From: Neobacillus cucumis
GTDB lineage: Bacteria > Bacillota > Bacilli > Bacillales_B > DSM-18226
Length of the DNA: 64,000 bases
Direction: 5' to 3'
Assembly: GCF_023715505.1 (NCBI RefSeq)
Contig: NZ_JAMBOH010000014.1
Location: forward strand, 1-64,000
The notes below the pieces were generated by a model that saw only the letters and a program-made list of their open reading frames with translations, did not search any database and had not been told where the DNA came from. Shown piece by piece: positions 45,430 to 59,826 of the stretch (the stretch's first letter is position 1; each line of letters opens with the position of its first letter). Both the position numbers and the translations under genes were made by a program.

Positions 45430-47799
45430 TTATTCAACCTTTATTTCGATAGTTGAACTTTCTAAACCTACAGAAGATGTTTTTAAGGTAATCGTCCCTC
45501 GTTCATCAGTCGACCGCACATAAATTAATAATTTCCCATGATAGGCATTTCTAAAATTTGCTTTATAATCCTGATGGCTGACAGAGTTACTGCATTCCAT
45601 TCCAATCATTTCACCAGGTCCTTCAATCTCGCAATTTATTTGATTCTCCGCCTCATATACAAGATTATTGTCTTGATCAAGGATATTTACTTCTATATGT
45701 GCGACATCCTGTTTATCAGCTTTAAGAATAATGGTATCCGCGAGTAACTGTAACTTAGTTGGCTCACCAGCTGACTTTAATTCATGTGTACAACAAATGT
45801 TTCCGTTTCTTTTACCTACTGCCTTTAACGTACCATTTTCATATGGGATGTCCCAATAAATTGTTCCATTTGGGAAGTCCTCCCGTTTTTTCAAGCCAAC
45901 AGATACACCATTTACTAATAAGTCCACTTCAGGGCAATTGGTACAACAAGCCACCCTTACTGTTTCTCCTTCCTTCCCTTTCCATTGGCAGACCACTTCA
46001 TGGTCCCAATAAATTCGATCAGGATGTTCTTCCTTAATAGAAGTCAAGCCTACATGGACCATATCCTTTTCGGACCATTCACTTTGTTTAAAAAAGTATA
46101 AAGGCTTTTTGAAACCAGCAAGATCGAGTAATCCAGGTGTAGCGTGACGAAGCGGCCAGCCACGTGCTTCTCCCAAATAGTCAATTCCTGTCCAAATAAA
46201 TTGTCCTGATATGTAGTCATTCTGTTCTACAGCCAGCCAGGCCTCATGATGCCTTCCGTTTTCACTTCCATAAATCACGCGATTAGGGTATTTTACATGG
46301 TCTTCAGGATATAGAAACTCTTGATAGTTATAGCCAACCACGTCAAGTGTATCTGGAAATTCCGTTTCATTTGACATAATCACACTTGCGAGAGCTGCTG
46401 TAACAGGTCGTGTGGAATCGTATTGTTTTACCACCTTTGCGAGTCTTTTTGCAATCTCACCTATTCCCTTTGCTTCCGGTTTGTCCGGATTGTAACGATC
46501 TTCGAGGACTGGATGTGAATAAGGATCATTGGGATAATCTATTTCATTCCCAATACTCCAGAAAACAATCGAGGGATGGTTTCGGTCTCTTAAAACCATA
46601 TCCCTCAAATCGATCTCTGCCCATTCCGAAAAGTCGGAAGCATATCCGTCAAGTGATGGTTCGCCTTTATTCCAACCCTCTACCCACTTGTTCTTTGGAT
46701 ATTCCCACTCATCAAATGCTTCATCTTGAACTAAAAACCCATAAGAATCACACATATCTAGTAACTCAGGTGCGGGTGGATTATGGCTCATTCTTATTGC
46801 ATTTACACCAGCTTCTTTTAATAGCTGCAACCGTCGATGCCAGACCTTTTCAGGAACAGCCGCTCCAAGACACCCCGCATCATGATGGAGACATACACCT
46901 TTCATTTTCATGATCTGTCCATTAAGAAAAAATCCTGAATTTACATCGAAATGAAAATATCGAACACCAAGTGGAGTCGTCTCAAAACCGATCACTTCAC
47001 CATTTTTTATCATCGTCGTTTCCACACGGTATAAATACGGATTGTCCGGTGACCAGAGATTCGGCTGTTCTAGCAAGATCGAATGAGAAAATTCTTGTTC
47101 ACCATTTGCAGCAATGTTCTCCCCAGATGAGCAAGCGATGATTTCTTTGCCGGCAGCATCTTTAATTTGATGTACAATTTGGAATTTAGCTTCATTTGGT
47201 TCTTCATTTTTCACGCTTGTTTGAATATGGATTTCTGCTTCTGATGATGAAATATTCGGAGTGGTGACAAAAATACCATAGGGCTTAATATACAGCTGAT
47301 CAGTTAAATAGATAAATACATTTCGGTAAATACCAGACCCTGGATACCAGCGGGAATCAGCAAAATCTGTGTGATCCACTTTCACCGCAATCACATTCTC
47401 TTGTGTACCGAAGTTTACATAGGGGGTTAAATCATAATGAAAGGAGCTGTATCCATAAGGTCTTTTCCCTAGAAATTGTCCATTAATCCACACTTCACTA
47501 TTTTTATAAATTCCATCGAATTGAATCACTATTCTCTTTCCCTTGATGTTGTCAGGCAGGATAAAATTCTTCCGATACCAGCCAATTCCTCCAGGCAAAT
47601 AACCTGTTGAACTAGCATATTCCTTTTTAAATGGACCTTCAATACTCCAATCATGCGGCAAGTCTAATGTACGCCACTCTGAATCATCAAACTGAATTTT
47701 AAATGCATCAGAATGGTCACCTTTTAAGAATTTCCAATCAAAGTTAAACTTTCTACTTTTAACTGACAGATTCCATTCTTGAGTTACTACATTTACCAT
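45430..47799 (-). CDS. GH2 beta-galactosidase-type enzyme (DUF4982-containing)
   Basis: Starting at 47799 (AAGGGGTG upstream) it has 789 residues. The order is a sugar-binding jelly roll (NFDWKFLKG to PHDWSIEGPF), an Ig-like domain, a TIM barrel with acid/base Glu in FWSIGNEIDYPND and nucleophile in RVIYGSENGRHHE, then C-terminal beta domains including a GH2 C5-like part (IEVNILDQDNNLVYEAE). This is the shorter beta-galactosidase/glycosidase type, distinct from LacZ downstream of the same regulator. It is cytosolic (no signal). It follows the ABC importer genes and probably belongs to the same transcript, subject to the hairpin at 47868. Confidence 0.88.
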   Translation of the reverse strand: MVNVVTQEWNLSVKSRKFNFDWKFLKGDHSDAFKIQFDDSEWRTLDLPHDWSIEGPFKKEYASSTGYLPGGIGWYRKNFILPDNIKGKRIVIQFDGIYKNSEVWINGQFLGKRPYGYSSFHYDLTPYVNFGTQENVIAVKVDHTDFADSRWYPGSGIYRNVFIYLTDQLYIKPYGIFVTTPNISSSEAEIHIQTSVKNEEPNEAKFQIVHQIKDAAGKEIIACSSGENIAANGEQEFSHSILLEQPNLWSPDNPYLYRVETTMIKNGEVIGFETTPLGVRYFHFDVNSGFFLNGQIMKMKGVCLHHDAGCLGAAVPEKVWHRRLQLLKEAGVNAIRMSHNPPAPELLDMCDSYGFLVQDEAFDEWEYPKNKWVEGWNKGEPSLDGYASDFSEWAEIDLRDMVLRDRNHPSIVFWSIGNEIDYPNDPYSHPVLEDRYNPDKPEAKGIGEIAKRLAKVVKQYDSTRPVTAALASVIMSNETEFPDTLDVVGYNYQEFLYPEDHVKYPNRVIYGSENGRHHEAWLAVEQNDYISGQFIWTGIDYLGEARGWPLRHATPGLLDLAGFKKPLYFFKQSEWSEKDMVHVGLTSIKEEHPDRIYWDHEVVCQWKGKEGETVRVACCTNCPEVDLLVNGVSVGLKKREDFPNGTIYWDIPYENGTLKAVGKRNGNICCTHELKSAGEPTKLQLLADTIILKADKQDVAHIEVNILDQDNNLVYEAENQINCEIEGPGEMIGMECSNSVSHQDYKANFRNAYHGKLLIYVRSTDERGTITLKTSSVGLESSTIEIKVE

Positions 47800-47867
47800 A
47801 TACAGCTTACACCCCTTACCCAAATTAACTAGTATTATTTCCATTTGAAAATGGCAGACTGATAGAT

Positions 47868-47900
47868 AAAGGGCTATCAAGCAAGAATGATAGCCCTTTT
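47868..47900 (-). terminator. Hairpin between the solute-binding protein and GH2 genes
   Basis: A 12-bp stem (47868-47879 with 47888-47899) has a weak T-tract on the minus strand. It probably gives partial termination, leaving the binding-protein mRNA more abundant. Confidence 0.65.
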
Positions 47901-47922
47901 ATCCCTTACAATTAATCTCTCA

Positions 47923-49497
47923 TTAATTACCTTCTACCTGTTTTTTATATGCATCCATTTGCTTTTGGATTTCTTTTAGGACCTTATCATAACCTGCGTC
48001 TTTTAATCTCTTGCGGAAATCTTTTACAGCTTTTTCAGGATCGCCTGCTTTACCAAATGCAATGGCTGGTACCATTTGGGCTGTCACTTGTGATAGAGCA
48101 GAAATTTCAGCTTGAACAGGGGTACTATCAAACACAAATCGTCCATATGGGTAAGGCTTCTTAATTTTATCGTACTTCGCGTAAATCTCAGAAATGCCAT
48201 CATATGTGTCGGCACTTGAAATCTCGTACTTGTCCATACGGCCACCCCAGAAGTTAGTAGAGAATGTATCTCTTGTTTCATCATAGCCTTCAGGTTGAAC
48301 CCGTTTTCCGTCTTTAATTTCGTATTGTACACCTTCAATACCGTAGCTCCATAATCTATAAAGTTCCTGATCATTTCGAATTAAATCGTATACCATTAGG
48401 GCACGCTCAGGATTTTTACTGTGAGCTCCAACAGCCATAGCACCATGTGTAATGGATGTTGAAATTAAGTTGTTCCGTGTATCAGACCAAGCAAACATAT
48501 CGATAGCCGAACCTGGTTGTTTCACGTCCATTTGTGGGCGCAGACCTGAGAATGTTTGGGTATGATGCTGGTCAGCACCTGTTTTTCCCGCTTGGAATTC
48601 GGCTCTAGTGTCACCTTTATAGTTCAATACATCCTTACGCCAATAGCCAGCATCTCCCCATTGTTTCATCATTTTTGCATAGTCTACAAATGTATCTGTG
48701 AAAATAGGACTCATAACATTATACTTTTCATCATAGGATTTAGCCCAGTAAATCGGGAATACTCCTGTCGTAATTGGCAGTTCAATTGCATCTGAATAAG
48801 AAGTTACATATCCCCATGCAGTGGTCACGTTTGTTCCTTGTGCATCCCAAGGAATGACACCAGGTTTATTGTCTTTAACACCTTGGAAGTATTTACCCAT
48901 TGTTTCAAAATCGCTAATATGTTCATTGATTCCAAATTCTTTTGCCCAATCTGTGCGATAGAAGAATCCGTGGTTAACCCATTGAGTATATTGGTCCTCT
49001 GGAATCATGACAATTTTGCCCTTATACTTAGATTCCTCCCAATCAGCTTTGGGAACCTCTGCCCATGTCTTAGGTGCATATGTTGGAAGAAGGTTGGTAA
49101 GATCCATGAATGCCCCTTTTTGTGCATTTCCCCACGCATCTAACCAGTCAGTTGCTGTGATGACTAAATCAACAGGTTCTCCAGAAGCTAGGGTTAGATT
49201 ATATTTTGTCGTATAATCAGCCCATTCAATCCATTTTAATTGAATCGTAGCGTTTACTTTTTCTTTTAATTTAGCATTCACTTTTTCCAATACTTTTTCT
49301 ACTTGTCCATTGGTTGGTTTATCCCCCAACACCATCATGGTGACGGTTACAGGTTTGGAAATATCAATTTTTCCATTTTTGTCCACCTTTGTTCCAGCGT
49401 TTCCTGAACTGGTTTTGCTTGAGCCACTACAGGCTGCAAGGCTGAAGGTCAACATCATGATGATGATCAGTGCCAGGATTTTTTTCATCTTGGACAT
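47923..49497 (-). CDS. Sugar ABC transporter solute-binding lipoprotein
   Basis: This 524-residue protein has a lipoprotein signal (hydrophobic ILALIIIMMLTFSLAAC, lipobox LAAC with Cys near 23). It is of the large LplA/YtcQ type with a C-terminal DUF3502-like region. It binds an oligosaccharide outside the membrane for the two permeases upstream. No ATPase gene is present; CUT1 importers of this kind in Bacillus use a shared MsmX-type ATPase (family knowledge). Confidence 0.88.
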   Translation of the reverse strand: MSKMKKILALIIIMMLTFSLAACSGSSKTSSGNAGTKVDKNGKIDISKPVTVTMMVLGDKPTNGQVEKVLEKVNAKLKEKVNATIQLKWIEWADYTTKYNLTLASGEPVDLVITATDWLDAWGNAQKGAFMDLTNLLPTYAPKTWAEVPKADWEESKYKGKIVMIPEDQYTQWVNHGFFYRTDWAKEFGINEHISDFETMGKYFQGVKDNKPGVIPWDAQGTNVTTAWGYVTSYSDAIELPITTGVFPIYWAKSYDEKYNVMSPIFTDTFVDYAKMMKQWGDAGYWRKDVLNYKGDTRAEFQAGKTGADQHHTQTFSGLRPQMDVKQPGSAIDMFAWSDTRNNLISTSITHGAMAVGAHSKNPERALMVYDLIRNDQELYRLWSYGIEGVQYEIKDGKRVQPEGYDETRDTFSTNFWGGRMDKYEISSADTYDGISEIYAKYDKIKKPYPYGRFVFDSTPVQAEISALSQVTAQMVPAIAFGKAGDPEKAVKDFRKRLKDAGYDKVLKEIQKQMDAYKKQVEGN

Positions 49498-49569
49498 TCT
49501 ATTTCCCCCTTAAATTATTAAAATTATTACTCTCTATGATACGAGGAAGTCCCCTCGGGTCATATTCTA

Positions 49570-50472
49570 TTACCCCTTCACTGCACCAACTGTAATTCCT
49601 GTAATAAAGTACTTTTGTACAAACGGATAGAATAGAATAACCGGTCCAGTAGCTACGACGGCTGTTGCCATTTTCATAGATTCCAATGGGACGTCTTGCG
49701 GCGGTACATTGGAGGATGCGGCTGAATTCCTGATAAAGTCGGCACTCGTGATTACGTTATATAGAAACAGCTGTAGCGGTCTATATTCCATATTAGGTGA
49801 AAGGAAAAGCATGGAATTATACCATTCATTCCAATACCCAAGGGCAATGAATAGCCCGATTGTCGCCAAGGCTGGCGTAGACATAGGTAGAATAATCCTT
49901 AAAAAAATAGTGAAGTCTCCCGCACCATCAATCTTCGCAGATTCCGTAATCTCGTGTGGAATCGACTTTGTGAAGGATTTCATCATAATAATGAGAAAAG
50001 GACTGAGCAATCCTGGCAGCAGTACTGCCAAGTAATTATCTTTAAGATGCAGATACTGCGTAATTAATAGATAAAACGGGACAAGACCACCTGAAAAAAG
50101 GGTTGTAAAGTAGATATAAAATGAAATTTTATTACGATACAAGAAATCCTGGCGCTGCAAGGCATAACCTGTCATTGCGACAATAAACAAACCAACCGCA
50201 GTCCCGACAATCGTAATACCGAGCGTTACGATATAGGATCCAATGACAAGTCTTGGATTCTGGAAAACGATCTCATAGGCAAATGTAGAAAACTCTTTAG
50301 GCCATAAAGAAAATCCATGGTCCATAATAGACTTCTCTGTTGATAAAGAAGACGATATGATCAAGATAAAGGGCAAAAGACAAGATAGAGCAAAAACGCC
50401 GATAAAGCCATATCCAATAATACGAACCATTATAGTAGACACATCTATATTTCGTCTGGCCGTATTTTCCAT
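49570..50472 (-). CDS. ABC transporter permease, YtcP/LplC type
   Basis: This 300-residue protein has six membrane segments and the EAA loop ESAKIDGAGDFTIFLRIILP, which docks the ATPase. It ends FITGITVGAVKG, typical of the LplC/YtcP branch. It is the second of two adjacent permease genes, 15 bp after the first. Confidence 0.9.
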   Translation of the reverse strand: MENTARRNIDVSTIMVRIIGYGFIGVFALSCLLPFILIISSSLSTEKSIMDHGFSLWPKEFSTFAYEIVFQNPRLVIGSYIVTLGITIVGTAVGLFIVAMTGYALQRQDFLYRNKISFYIYFTTLFSGGLVPFYLLITQYLHLKDNYLAVLLPGLLSPFLIIMMKSFTKSIPHEITESAKIDGAGDFTIFLRIILPMSTPALATIGLFIALGYWNEWYNSMLFLSPNMEYRPLQLFLYNVITSADFIRNSAASSNVPPQDVPLESMKMATAVVATGPVILFYPFVQKYFITGITVGAVKG

Positions 50473-50487
50473 AAATACGTCCCTCCT

Positions 50488-51462
50488 TTAAAATAATGAG
50501 TTATCTGGTGAAACCTTTTTAATAATCCAGTTAGCCACTAGGACAATAACGAGGCCAAAGAAAGATTGATATAAACTTACAGCACTTCCTAATGAGAAGT
50601 TAAAATTCGTCATCAATGTTCGGAAGACATAGGTTTCAATAATATCTGTGGTAGGATAGAGCATGGTATTATTTGCCCCAACTAAGTTATAAAACAAACC
50701 GAAATTTCCTTTTAATACTCCACCTAAAGAGAACAATAGTAAAATGATGAAAGTTGGCTTAAGCCAAGGAATAATGATATATCGAATACGCTGGAAGGCA
50801 TTAGCGCCATCGATTTCTGCAGCTTCTATAATAGATTTATCTAGACCCATAATGGCAGCAAAATAAACGATTGATCCATAGCCTGTGGATTGCCATAGGA
50901 ATGTAATGACAATAATATAAGGCCAAATATGGGGATTAGAGTAAGTCTGCACCGGATCCAAGCCAAGCATTTTTAAAAATGAATTTAATAAACCATAATC
51001 GTAACTAAGTATGTTATAGGCTAAAAGTCCAACTAGTACGGCGGAAATAAAGTGTGGTAAAAACATAATCGTTTGTGATACTTTTTTGAACCATTTATTT
51101 GTCAGTTCATTAAGCATGATGGCTACTGCTATTTGTAGGAAATTACCTAGAACAATGAAAGCTAGATTATAAGCAATTGTATTAAAGGTTAACTTCCACA
51201 AATCACCGGTCATGACCAAAAAGCGAAAATTATCAAGGCCTACGAAAGCGCTTTTAAAAATTCCAAGTGAATAATCATAGTTCACAAATGCTAGATATAG
51301 TCCCGGCATGGGCAGATAAGCAAAGACAGCAAAGAAAATAATCGCAGGCAAACACATAAGAAGCAGGGTTCGGTTCTTCCACATTCTTTTAAATGCGGAC
51401 TCTTTTGTTTTTGTTTGTTTTTCAACTATAGGTGTCGGTGATTCCACAGTAACAGTTTTCAA
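50488..51462 (-). CDS. ABC transporter permease, LplB/YteP type
   Basis: This 324-residue protein has six membrane segments and the EAA loop EAAEIDGANAFQRIRYIIIP. The N-terminus has an unusual charged extension (VEKQTKTKESAFKRMWKNR). It is the first gene of the importer operon, directly downstream of the LacI-operator and cre region. Confidence 0.9.
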   Translation of the reverse strand: MKTVTVESPTPIVEKQTKTKESAFKRMWKNRTLLLMCLPAIIFFAVFAYLPMPGLYLAFVNYDYSLGIFKSAFVGLDNFRFLVMTGDLWKLTFNTIAYNLAFIVLGNFLQIAVAIMLNELTNKWFKKVSQTIMFLPHFISAVLVGLLAYNILSYDYGLLNSFLKMLGLDPVQTYSNPHIWPYIIVITFLWQSTGYGSIVYFAAIMGLDKSIIEAAEIDGANAFQRIRYIIIPWLKPTFIILLLFSLGGVLKGNFGLFYNLVGANNTMLYPTTDIIETYVFRTLMTNFNFSLGSAVSLYQSFFGLVIVLVANWIIKKVSPDNSLF

Positions 51463-51640
51463 ATAAATCCCCCCTAAACAACATAATTTGACCTAATAAG
51501 CGGCAAACCAGCATACAAAACAAGCGACAAGATGAGCTAGCAGATTGCTAATCTAGTACCTGAAAAAGACTTTCTTTTAAGAAACAAAAGGATTTAGATA
51601 GGATATAAGATATATACCAATATCATTTAACTAGGAGATT

Positions 51641-51654
51641 TGAAATGGGTTTCA
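51641..51654. promoter_or_regulatory. LacI-family operator 1
   Basis: TGAAATGGGTTTCA is an inverted repeat with GAAA/TTTC arms. It lies nearest the importer start codon. Confidence 0.7.
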
Positions 51655-51723
51655 AAAATACCCCTACAAAAAATTCATATACGGTTATTTTGTTTTTGAT
51701 TATGTATGGATCCCAGTAGCTGA

Positions 51724-51737
51724 TGAAATGGGTTTCA
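51724..51737. promoter_or_regulatory. LacI-family operator 2
   Basis: Identical 14-mer to operator 1, 83 bp away (about eight helical turns), allowing looping. Confidence 0.7.
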
Positions 51738-51798
51738 TTTAATTGAGATAAAAGCAATTTCTTGTGAGGAATAACATAGAAGCCTTTAGAATTCTCAA

Positions 51799-51814
51799 TT
51801 GTAAGCGGTTACCT
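51799..51814 (-). promoter_or_regulatory. cre box of the importer operon
   Basis: TTGTAAGCGGTTACCT fits the Bacillus cre consensus at all but one position, placing the importer under CcpA control. Confidence 0.65.
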
Positions 51815-51954
51815 TGTCTTCATTATATTCCTGCACCTATTAAATGTAAATACTGTTATTTCGATAATTTTAACTAATTCTAAAATTACCATTATTTTAA
51901 TCATACTTACGTTACACAGACTTTTTAGGTACTCCGCTTGAAATAACATCAAAT

Positions 51955-51968
51955 AGAAATGGGTTTCA
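51955..51968. promoter_or_regulatory. LacI-family operator 3
   Basis: AGAAATGGGTTTCA differs from operators 1 and 2 by one base. It lies nearer the lacZ end than the importer. Confidence 0.55.
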
Positions 51969-52105
51969 GGACAATATTAATGACCCGTTTAGATGATGTT
52001 CCCTTGGCTAAGAATAAATAGTCCAAGGGAACACACTAACTTTAAAGCGGTAGGTCGTACCTAGTGATCGGAACGTCCTGATTAATCAAAATTACAAGAC
52101 ATATT

Positions 52106-55288
<3,183 letters not shown>

Positions 55289-55307
55289 TCACACAATTCC
55301 CCACTCA

Positions 55308-55321
55308 TGAAACCCGTTTCA
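55308..55321. promoter_or_regulatory. LacI-family operator 4 (lacZ promoter)
   Basis: TGAAACCCGTTTCA is an inverted repeat with a CG centre, 59 bp upstream of lacZ. Confidence 0.75.
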
Positions 55322-55399
55322 AAAATTTAAAATAATAAAGGAATATTAATCATCTATTATAGTAAAATTGAATACTATCAATTAATATTCCACACGTTA

Positions 55400-55413
55400 C
55401 GAAACCCATTTCA
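55400..55413. promoter_or_regulatory. LacI-family operator 5 (lacZ promoter)
   Basis: CGAAACCCATTTCA, 92 bp from operator 4, between lacZ and the regulator's stop codon. Confidence 0.7.
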
Positions 55414-55456
55414 TTTTTATCGTACCCTAAATTATGGAAGTGTGCAATAAGTTATT

Positions 55457-56494
55457 TTATGATTCTGAAAATAATTTACAAGAATCCCTCAATACGAGTG
55501 ATGTTGGGATGACCGTTTCTTTCTCTGCTTCGTTCTCATTAATTAAATCGACTAGAACATTGATAGCCGTCTGACCCAACTGATCATAATTCTGGCTGAC
55601 TGTCGTAATTCCTGGAGGGAAATGCTGCGCCAAATAAATATCATCAAAACCAACAATGGAAACATCATCTGGCACTTTTAACCCAAATTTAGTAAGAACC
55701 TTTATGATCCCGATTGCTACTAAATCATTGGCACAGATCACGGCTGTAGGTCTTTCTTTTAAATAGAGTAATTGTACAGCCACTTCTTCACCAGATTCAA
55801 TACTAAACCCAGTACCAAAAACCCAATCTTTTTTCACGTCTAAACCTTTAGATTTCATGGCTTTCACAAACGTATTCTTTTTCACATCCGTTGAACTAAT
55901 TCCTTCCAATCCACCTAGAAAACCAATCTTTTTATGTTTTAGATTTACTAATAGTTCAACAAGCTTTTCAATCCCTGACTCTTCATCCGTTCTAACCATA
56001 TGGGCATCCACCCCAGCCATTTGACCGTTCACAAAAACAACCGGAATTCTTTCCATCACTTTCTTCATTTCTTCCGCATATTCTTGATCGGTGTCCGTAT
56101 CATTAATTCTCCCGCCCAGATAGATAATCCCATCCACTTGTTTTTCTACTAAACTTTGTAAGTATTTTGATTCATTTGCTGAGTTGTTCATCGTATTGCA
56201 CAAAAAAGTGGTATACCCTAATTCCAGTGCATGTGCTTCACATTTTTGAACCAGTGTTGAAAAAAATGGATGATTGATGTCTGGCAGAATAAAACCAATC
56301 GTTTTCGATTGCTTATGTAATAAACTCCTTGCTAAACTATTAGGTCTAAAATTATATTTTTCAATTACATCTACTATTTTCCGCATTGTTTGAGGCCGCA
56401 CTTTTGCATTTCCGGTTAAGACTCTCGAAACAGTAGCTGGAGATACATTAGCTTCTTTGGCAATGTCATATATAGTTATATTTTCCTTTTTCAT
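55457..56494 (-). CDS. LacI-family transcriptional repressor
   Basis: This 345-residue protein has the LacI helix-turn-helix and hinge (TIYDIAKEANVSPATVSRVL, later RPNSLARSLL) followed by a periplasmic-binding-protein-like effector domain (IGFILPDINHPFFSTLV, VGFDDIYLAQHFPPGITTVS). It sits upstream of lacZ in the same direction. The six matching 14-mers in its own, the lacZ and the importer promoters make it the likely repressor of the whole locus, with autoregulation. The inducer is presumably a galactoside or a degradation intermediate. Confidence 0.92.
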   Translation of the reverse strand: MKKENITIYDIAKEANVSPATVSRVLTGNAKVRPQTMRKIVDVIEKYNFRPNSLARSLLHKQSKTIGFILPDINHPFFSTLVQKCEAHALELGYTTFLCNTMNNSANESKYLQSLVEKQVDGIIYLGGRINDTDTDQEYAEEMKKVMERIPVVFVNGQMAGVDAHMVRTDEESGIEKLVELLVNLKHKKIGFLGGLEGISSTDVKKNTFVKAMKSKGLDVKKDWVFGTGFSIESGEEVAVQLLYLKERPTAVICANDLVAIGIIKVLTKFGLKVPDDVSIVGFDDIYLAQHFPPGITTVSQNYDQLGQTAINVLVDLINENEAEKETVIPTSLVLRDSCKLFSES

Positions 56495-56541
56495 AACTTT
56501 CCTCCATCGCTAATGATTTCATTGCATTCAAGAAGGAAGAA

Positions 56542-56555
56542 TGAAACCGATTTCA
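56542..56555. promoter_or_regulatory. LacI-family operator 6 (regulator's own promoter)
   Basis: TGAAACCGATTTCA, 48 bp upstream of the regulator start. Confidence 0.7.
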
Positions 56556-56618
56556 ACTAAATTGTAATCCTATACTAACCATAAGTCAATATATTGTTTA
56601 ACCACTCATTCTAGCAAA

Positions 56619-57389
56619 TCAATTTTTTAAGCTTATTGTCACTTCATCGGCCGCTTGCTGTACTTGTTTTATTAATTTGGGAATAGTTCGCTCATTTATT
56701 CTAGTTATCGGTCCTGCGATACTCACAGCGGCTATTGGTTTGCTTTTACTATTCCTAACTGGAGCTGCGATCGACACAACCCCTTCATGAAGTTCTTCCT
56801 TACTCACCGCATATCCTTTGGATCGGATTGTATGTAATAACTTTTTTAACATGATTGGATCTGTGATTGTTTGTGATGTATAGGATATTAGTCCCCTCTC
56901 CCACACCTGATTAATAGTGGACTCTTCTTGAAACGCTAACAAAACTTGTCCAGTGCTCGTACAATGAAGCGGACTCCGCCTCCCAGCATGCGACAATAAA
57001 TGGACGGGATGTGCACTATCGATTTTCAGGAGATACATCAGCTGAAATTCTTTAATAATAGCAATATGGGCTGTTTCACCCGTCCTCTCTGCGAGTTTCT
57101 CTATAGGATCGAGTGACAAATGATATAAATTTTCCTTTTTAATGAGCGTCTGTCCCAAAGCTAATAAAGATGCTGCTAGACGGTAGGTTTTAGTGGATGA
57201 ATCCCTGACAATAAAGCCTTCTACCATCAATGTATGAACCAAGCGAAACGCCGTACTTTGCCCTATTTCCAAACGGCTGGCAATATCCTCTAATTGTAAT
57301 TCAGGTTCTTCCAAGGAAAATAGATTGAGAAGACGAAGAGCATTTCTCAAAGACGAGTATTGATAACTATTCGCAGCAGGATACCTCAA
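56619..57389 (-). CDS. IclR-family regulator B
   Basis: A TTG start at 57389 overlaps the upstream regulator's TGA by 4 nt (TTGA) and has AAGGAG 11 nt upstream. The GTG at 57401 has no spacing to that site. The protein has 256 residues with an N-terminal winged helix (LEDIASRLEIGQSTAFRLVH) and the IclR ligand domain (HCTSTGQVLLAF, YAVSKEELHEGVVSIAAPV). IclR proteins commonly control aromatic catabolism (PcaR, PobR). It is translationally coupled to regulator A and divergent from pobA. Confidence 0.88.
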   Translation of the reverse strand: MRYPAANSYQYSSLRNALRLLNLFSLEEPELQLEDIASRLEIGQSTAFRLVHTLMVEGFIVRDSSTKTYRLAASLLALGQTLIKKENLYHLSLDPIEKLAERTGETAHIAIIKEFQLMYLLKIDSAHPVHLLSHAGRRSPLHCTSTGQVLLAFQEESTINQVWERGLISYTSQTITDPIMLKKLLHTIRSKGYAVSKEELHEGVVSIAAPVRNSKSKPIAAVSIAGPITRINERTIPKLIKQVQQAADEVTISLKN

Positions 57390-58186
57390 TGTTCTGACCA
57401 CTCCTTTTCAGGAATATTTCCTAATCTCAGCGATATTTCATTTGCTGCCTCCATGACCCTTCCAGTAAACCTATTAATTTCATGATTTTGAATACGGTCC
57501 CTTGTCCCGACAACGCTGACAGCCGCTACCACTTCACCCGTGTAGTCCCTAACTGGAGCTGCAATACTTACAACATTGTCATGCATTTCATCGATACAGA
57601 TGGAATATCCCTCTTCTTTAATTTGACGTAATTGATCGATTAGTTGCTCAGGGTCTGTCTGGCTGTTTGGTCCCATTCGTGGAAGTCCTTCCCTGATGAT
57701 GCTGTCAACGATATTCTTTTTCCCAAATGCCAATAAAACTTTGCCAGCACTTGTACAAGATACGGGATTCTTTTTTCCAATCGATGATAAAAGAGGTACT
57801 GGGTTTAAGCATTCTACTTTATGGACGTAGGTAATTTCTATTCCTTCTAAAATCGCAACATGAGCCGATTCCCCTAAATCAGCTACTAATTTTTTTAATA
57901 TATCTTTGGACTCTCGATGAATTTCTAAATGGGAAGTAATCACTCCACTAATAGAAAGTAACGAAAATCCAAGACTATATTTATTCCCTTCTTTTTGCAA
58001 AAAACTTTCGGCAGTCAAATCGGATATTAGCCTGCTCACTGAACTTTTATTCATTTCAAGAGCATTGGCTATCTCAGTGATTCCCCACACTGGTTTTTCA
58101 ATGGTAAAAAGTTTGAGTATTTGCAGTCCATTTTGGACCGATTGTAAAACAGATGTTTTTTTATGAGTCGGAATGATACAAATCAC
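57386..58186 (-). CDS. IclR-family regulator A
   Basis: This 266-residue protein has a winged helix (ITEIANALEMNKSSVSRLIS) and an IclR effector domain (SCTSAGKVLLAFGK, GYSICIDEMHDNVVSIAAPV). The only usable start in frame is the GTG at 58186, whose purine-rich site (TTTTGAGG) partly overlaps it. It lies divergent to pobA with 117 bp between. It is probably the 4-hydroxybenzoate-responsive regulator, with regulator B as a paralogue (about one-third identical by eye). Confidence 0.85.
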   Translation of the reverse strand: MICIIPTHKKTSVLQSVQNGLQILKLFTIEKPVWGITEIANALEMNKSSVSRLISDLTAESFLQKEGNKYSLGFSLLSISGVITSHLEIHRESKDILKKLVADLGESAHVAILEGIEITYVHKVECLNPVPLLSSIGKKNPVSCTSAGKVLLAFGKKNIVDSIIREGLPRMGPNSQTDPEQLIDQLRQIKEEGYSICIDEMHDNVVSIAAPVRDYTGEVVAAVSVVGTRDRIQNHEINRFTGRVMEAANEISLRLGNIPEKEWSEH

Positions 58187-58216
58187 CTCAAAAGATTTAA
58201 TTTGTTCCGTATATAA

Positions 58217-59506
<1,290 letters not shown>

Positions 59507-59549
59507 AAAGCCTGTTCTTTTTGGGTAATACTGGTAAAAGATCCAATAG

Positions 59550-59650
59550 TGTTTAAAAATGAGCCAATGATGGAAGTAAACCGGCTAATGTAGGCCATAT
59601 TGAGCCAATCTAGCCTAAAAATCAGCCAAAAGCCTTAGAATTTCAGCCAA
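59550..59650. repeat. Degenerate GAGCCAAT-type repeat array
   Basis: Four imperfect units with the core (T/G)AGCCAA(T/A) recur about every 20-30 bp (near 59560, 59602, 59626 and 59646). Non-coding. Confidence 0.5.
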
Positions 59651-59669
59651 TCAAATATTCAGGCACTAA

Positions 59670-59795
59670 GAAAAGCGCAAGCGCCTTGGTCAGCCCCGAC
59701 AAGCACAAGACGAGCCGGCCGAAAGGTTGCTCTTTAACCTTTTGGACGGATTGGCTTGTGACCTCGAGGGGCTAGGCGCTGGAGCTGGACAATTT
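59670..59795. repeat. Long palindromic dispersed repeat of Bacillaceae
   Basis: The stretch begins AAGCGCAAGCGCC and ends GGGGCTAGGCGCTGGAGC. Its outer arms (GCGCC/GGCGC, AGCCCC/GGGGCT, ACAAGC/GCTTGT) pair in order, and a central part (AAAGGTTG...CCTTTTGG) pairs again. It is GC-rich relative to the surroundings and resembles the 120-bp interspersed palindromes seen in many Bacillus genomes. Confidence 0.7.
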
Positions 59796-59826
59796 TCGAA
59801 GTCAAAAACATTTATACTTTCTTATC

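Larger units (their letters stand above)
51463..52105 (-). promoter_or_regulatory. Promoter region of the importer operon with three LacI-type operators and a cre box
   Basis: TGAAATGGGTTTCA occurs at 51641-51654 and 51724-51737, and AGAAATGGGTTTCA at 51955-51968. TTGTAAGCGGTTACCT at 51799-51814 is a good cre sequence. No gene is present. Confidence 0.75.
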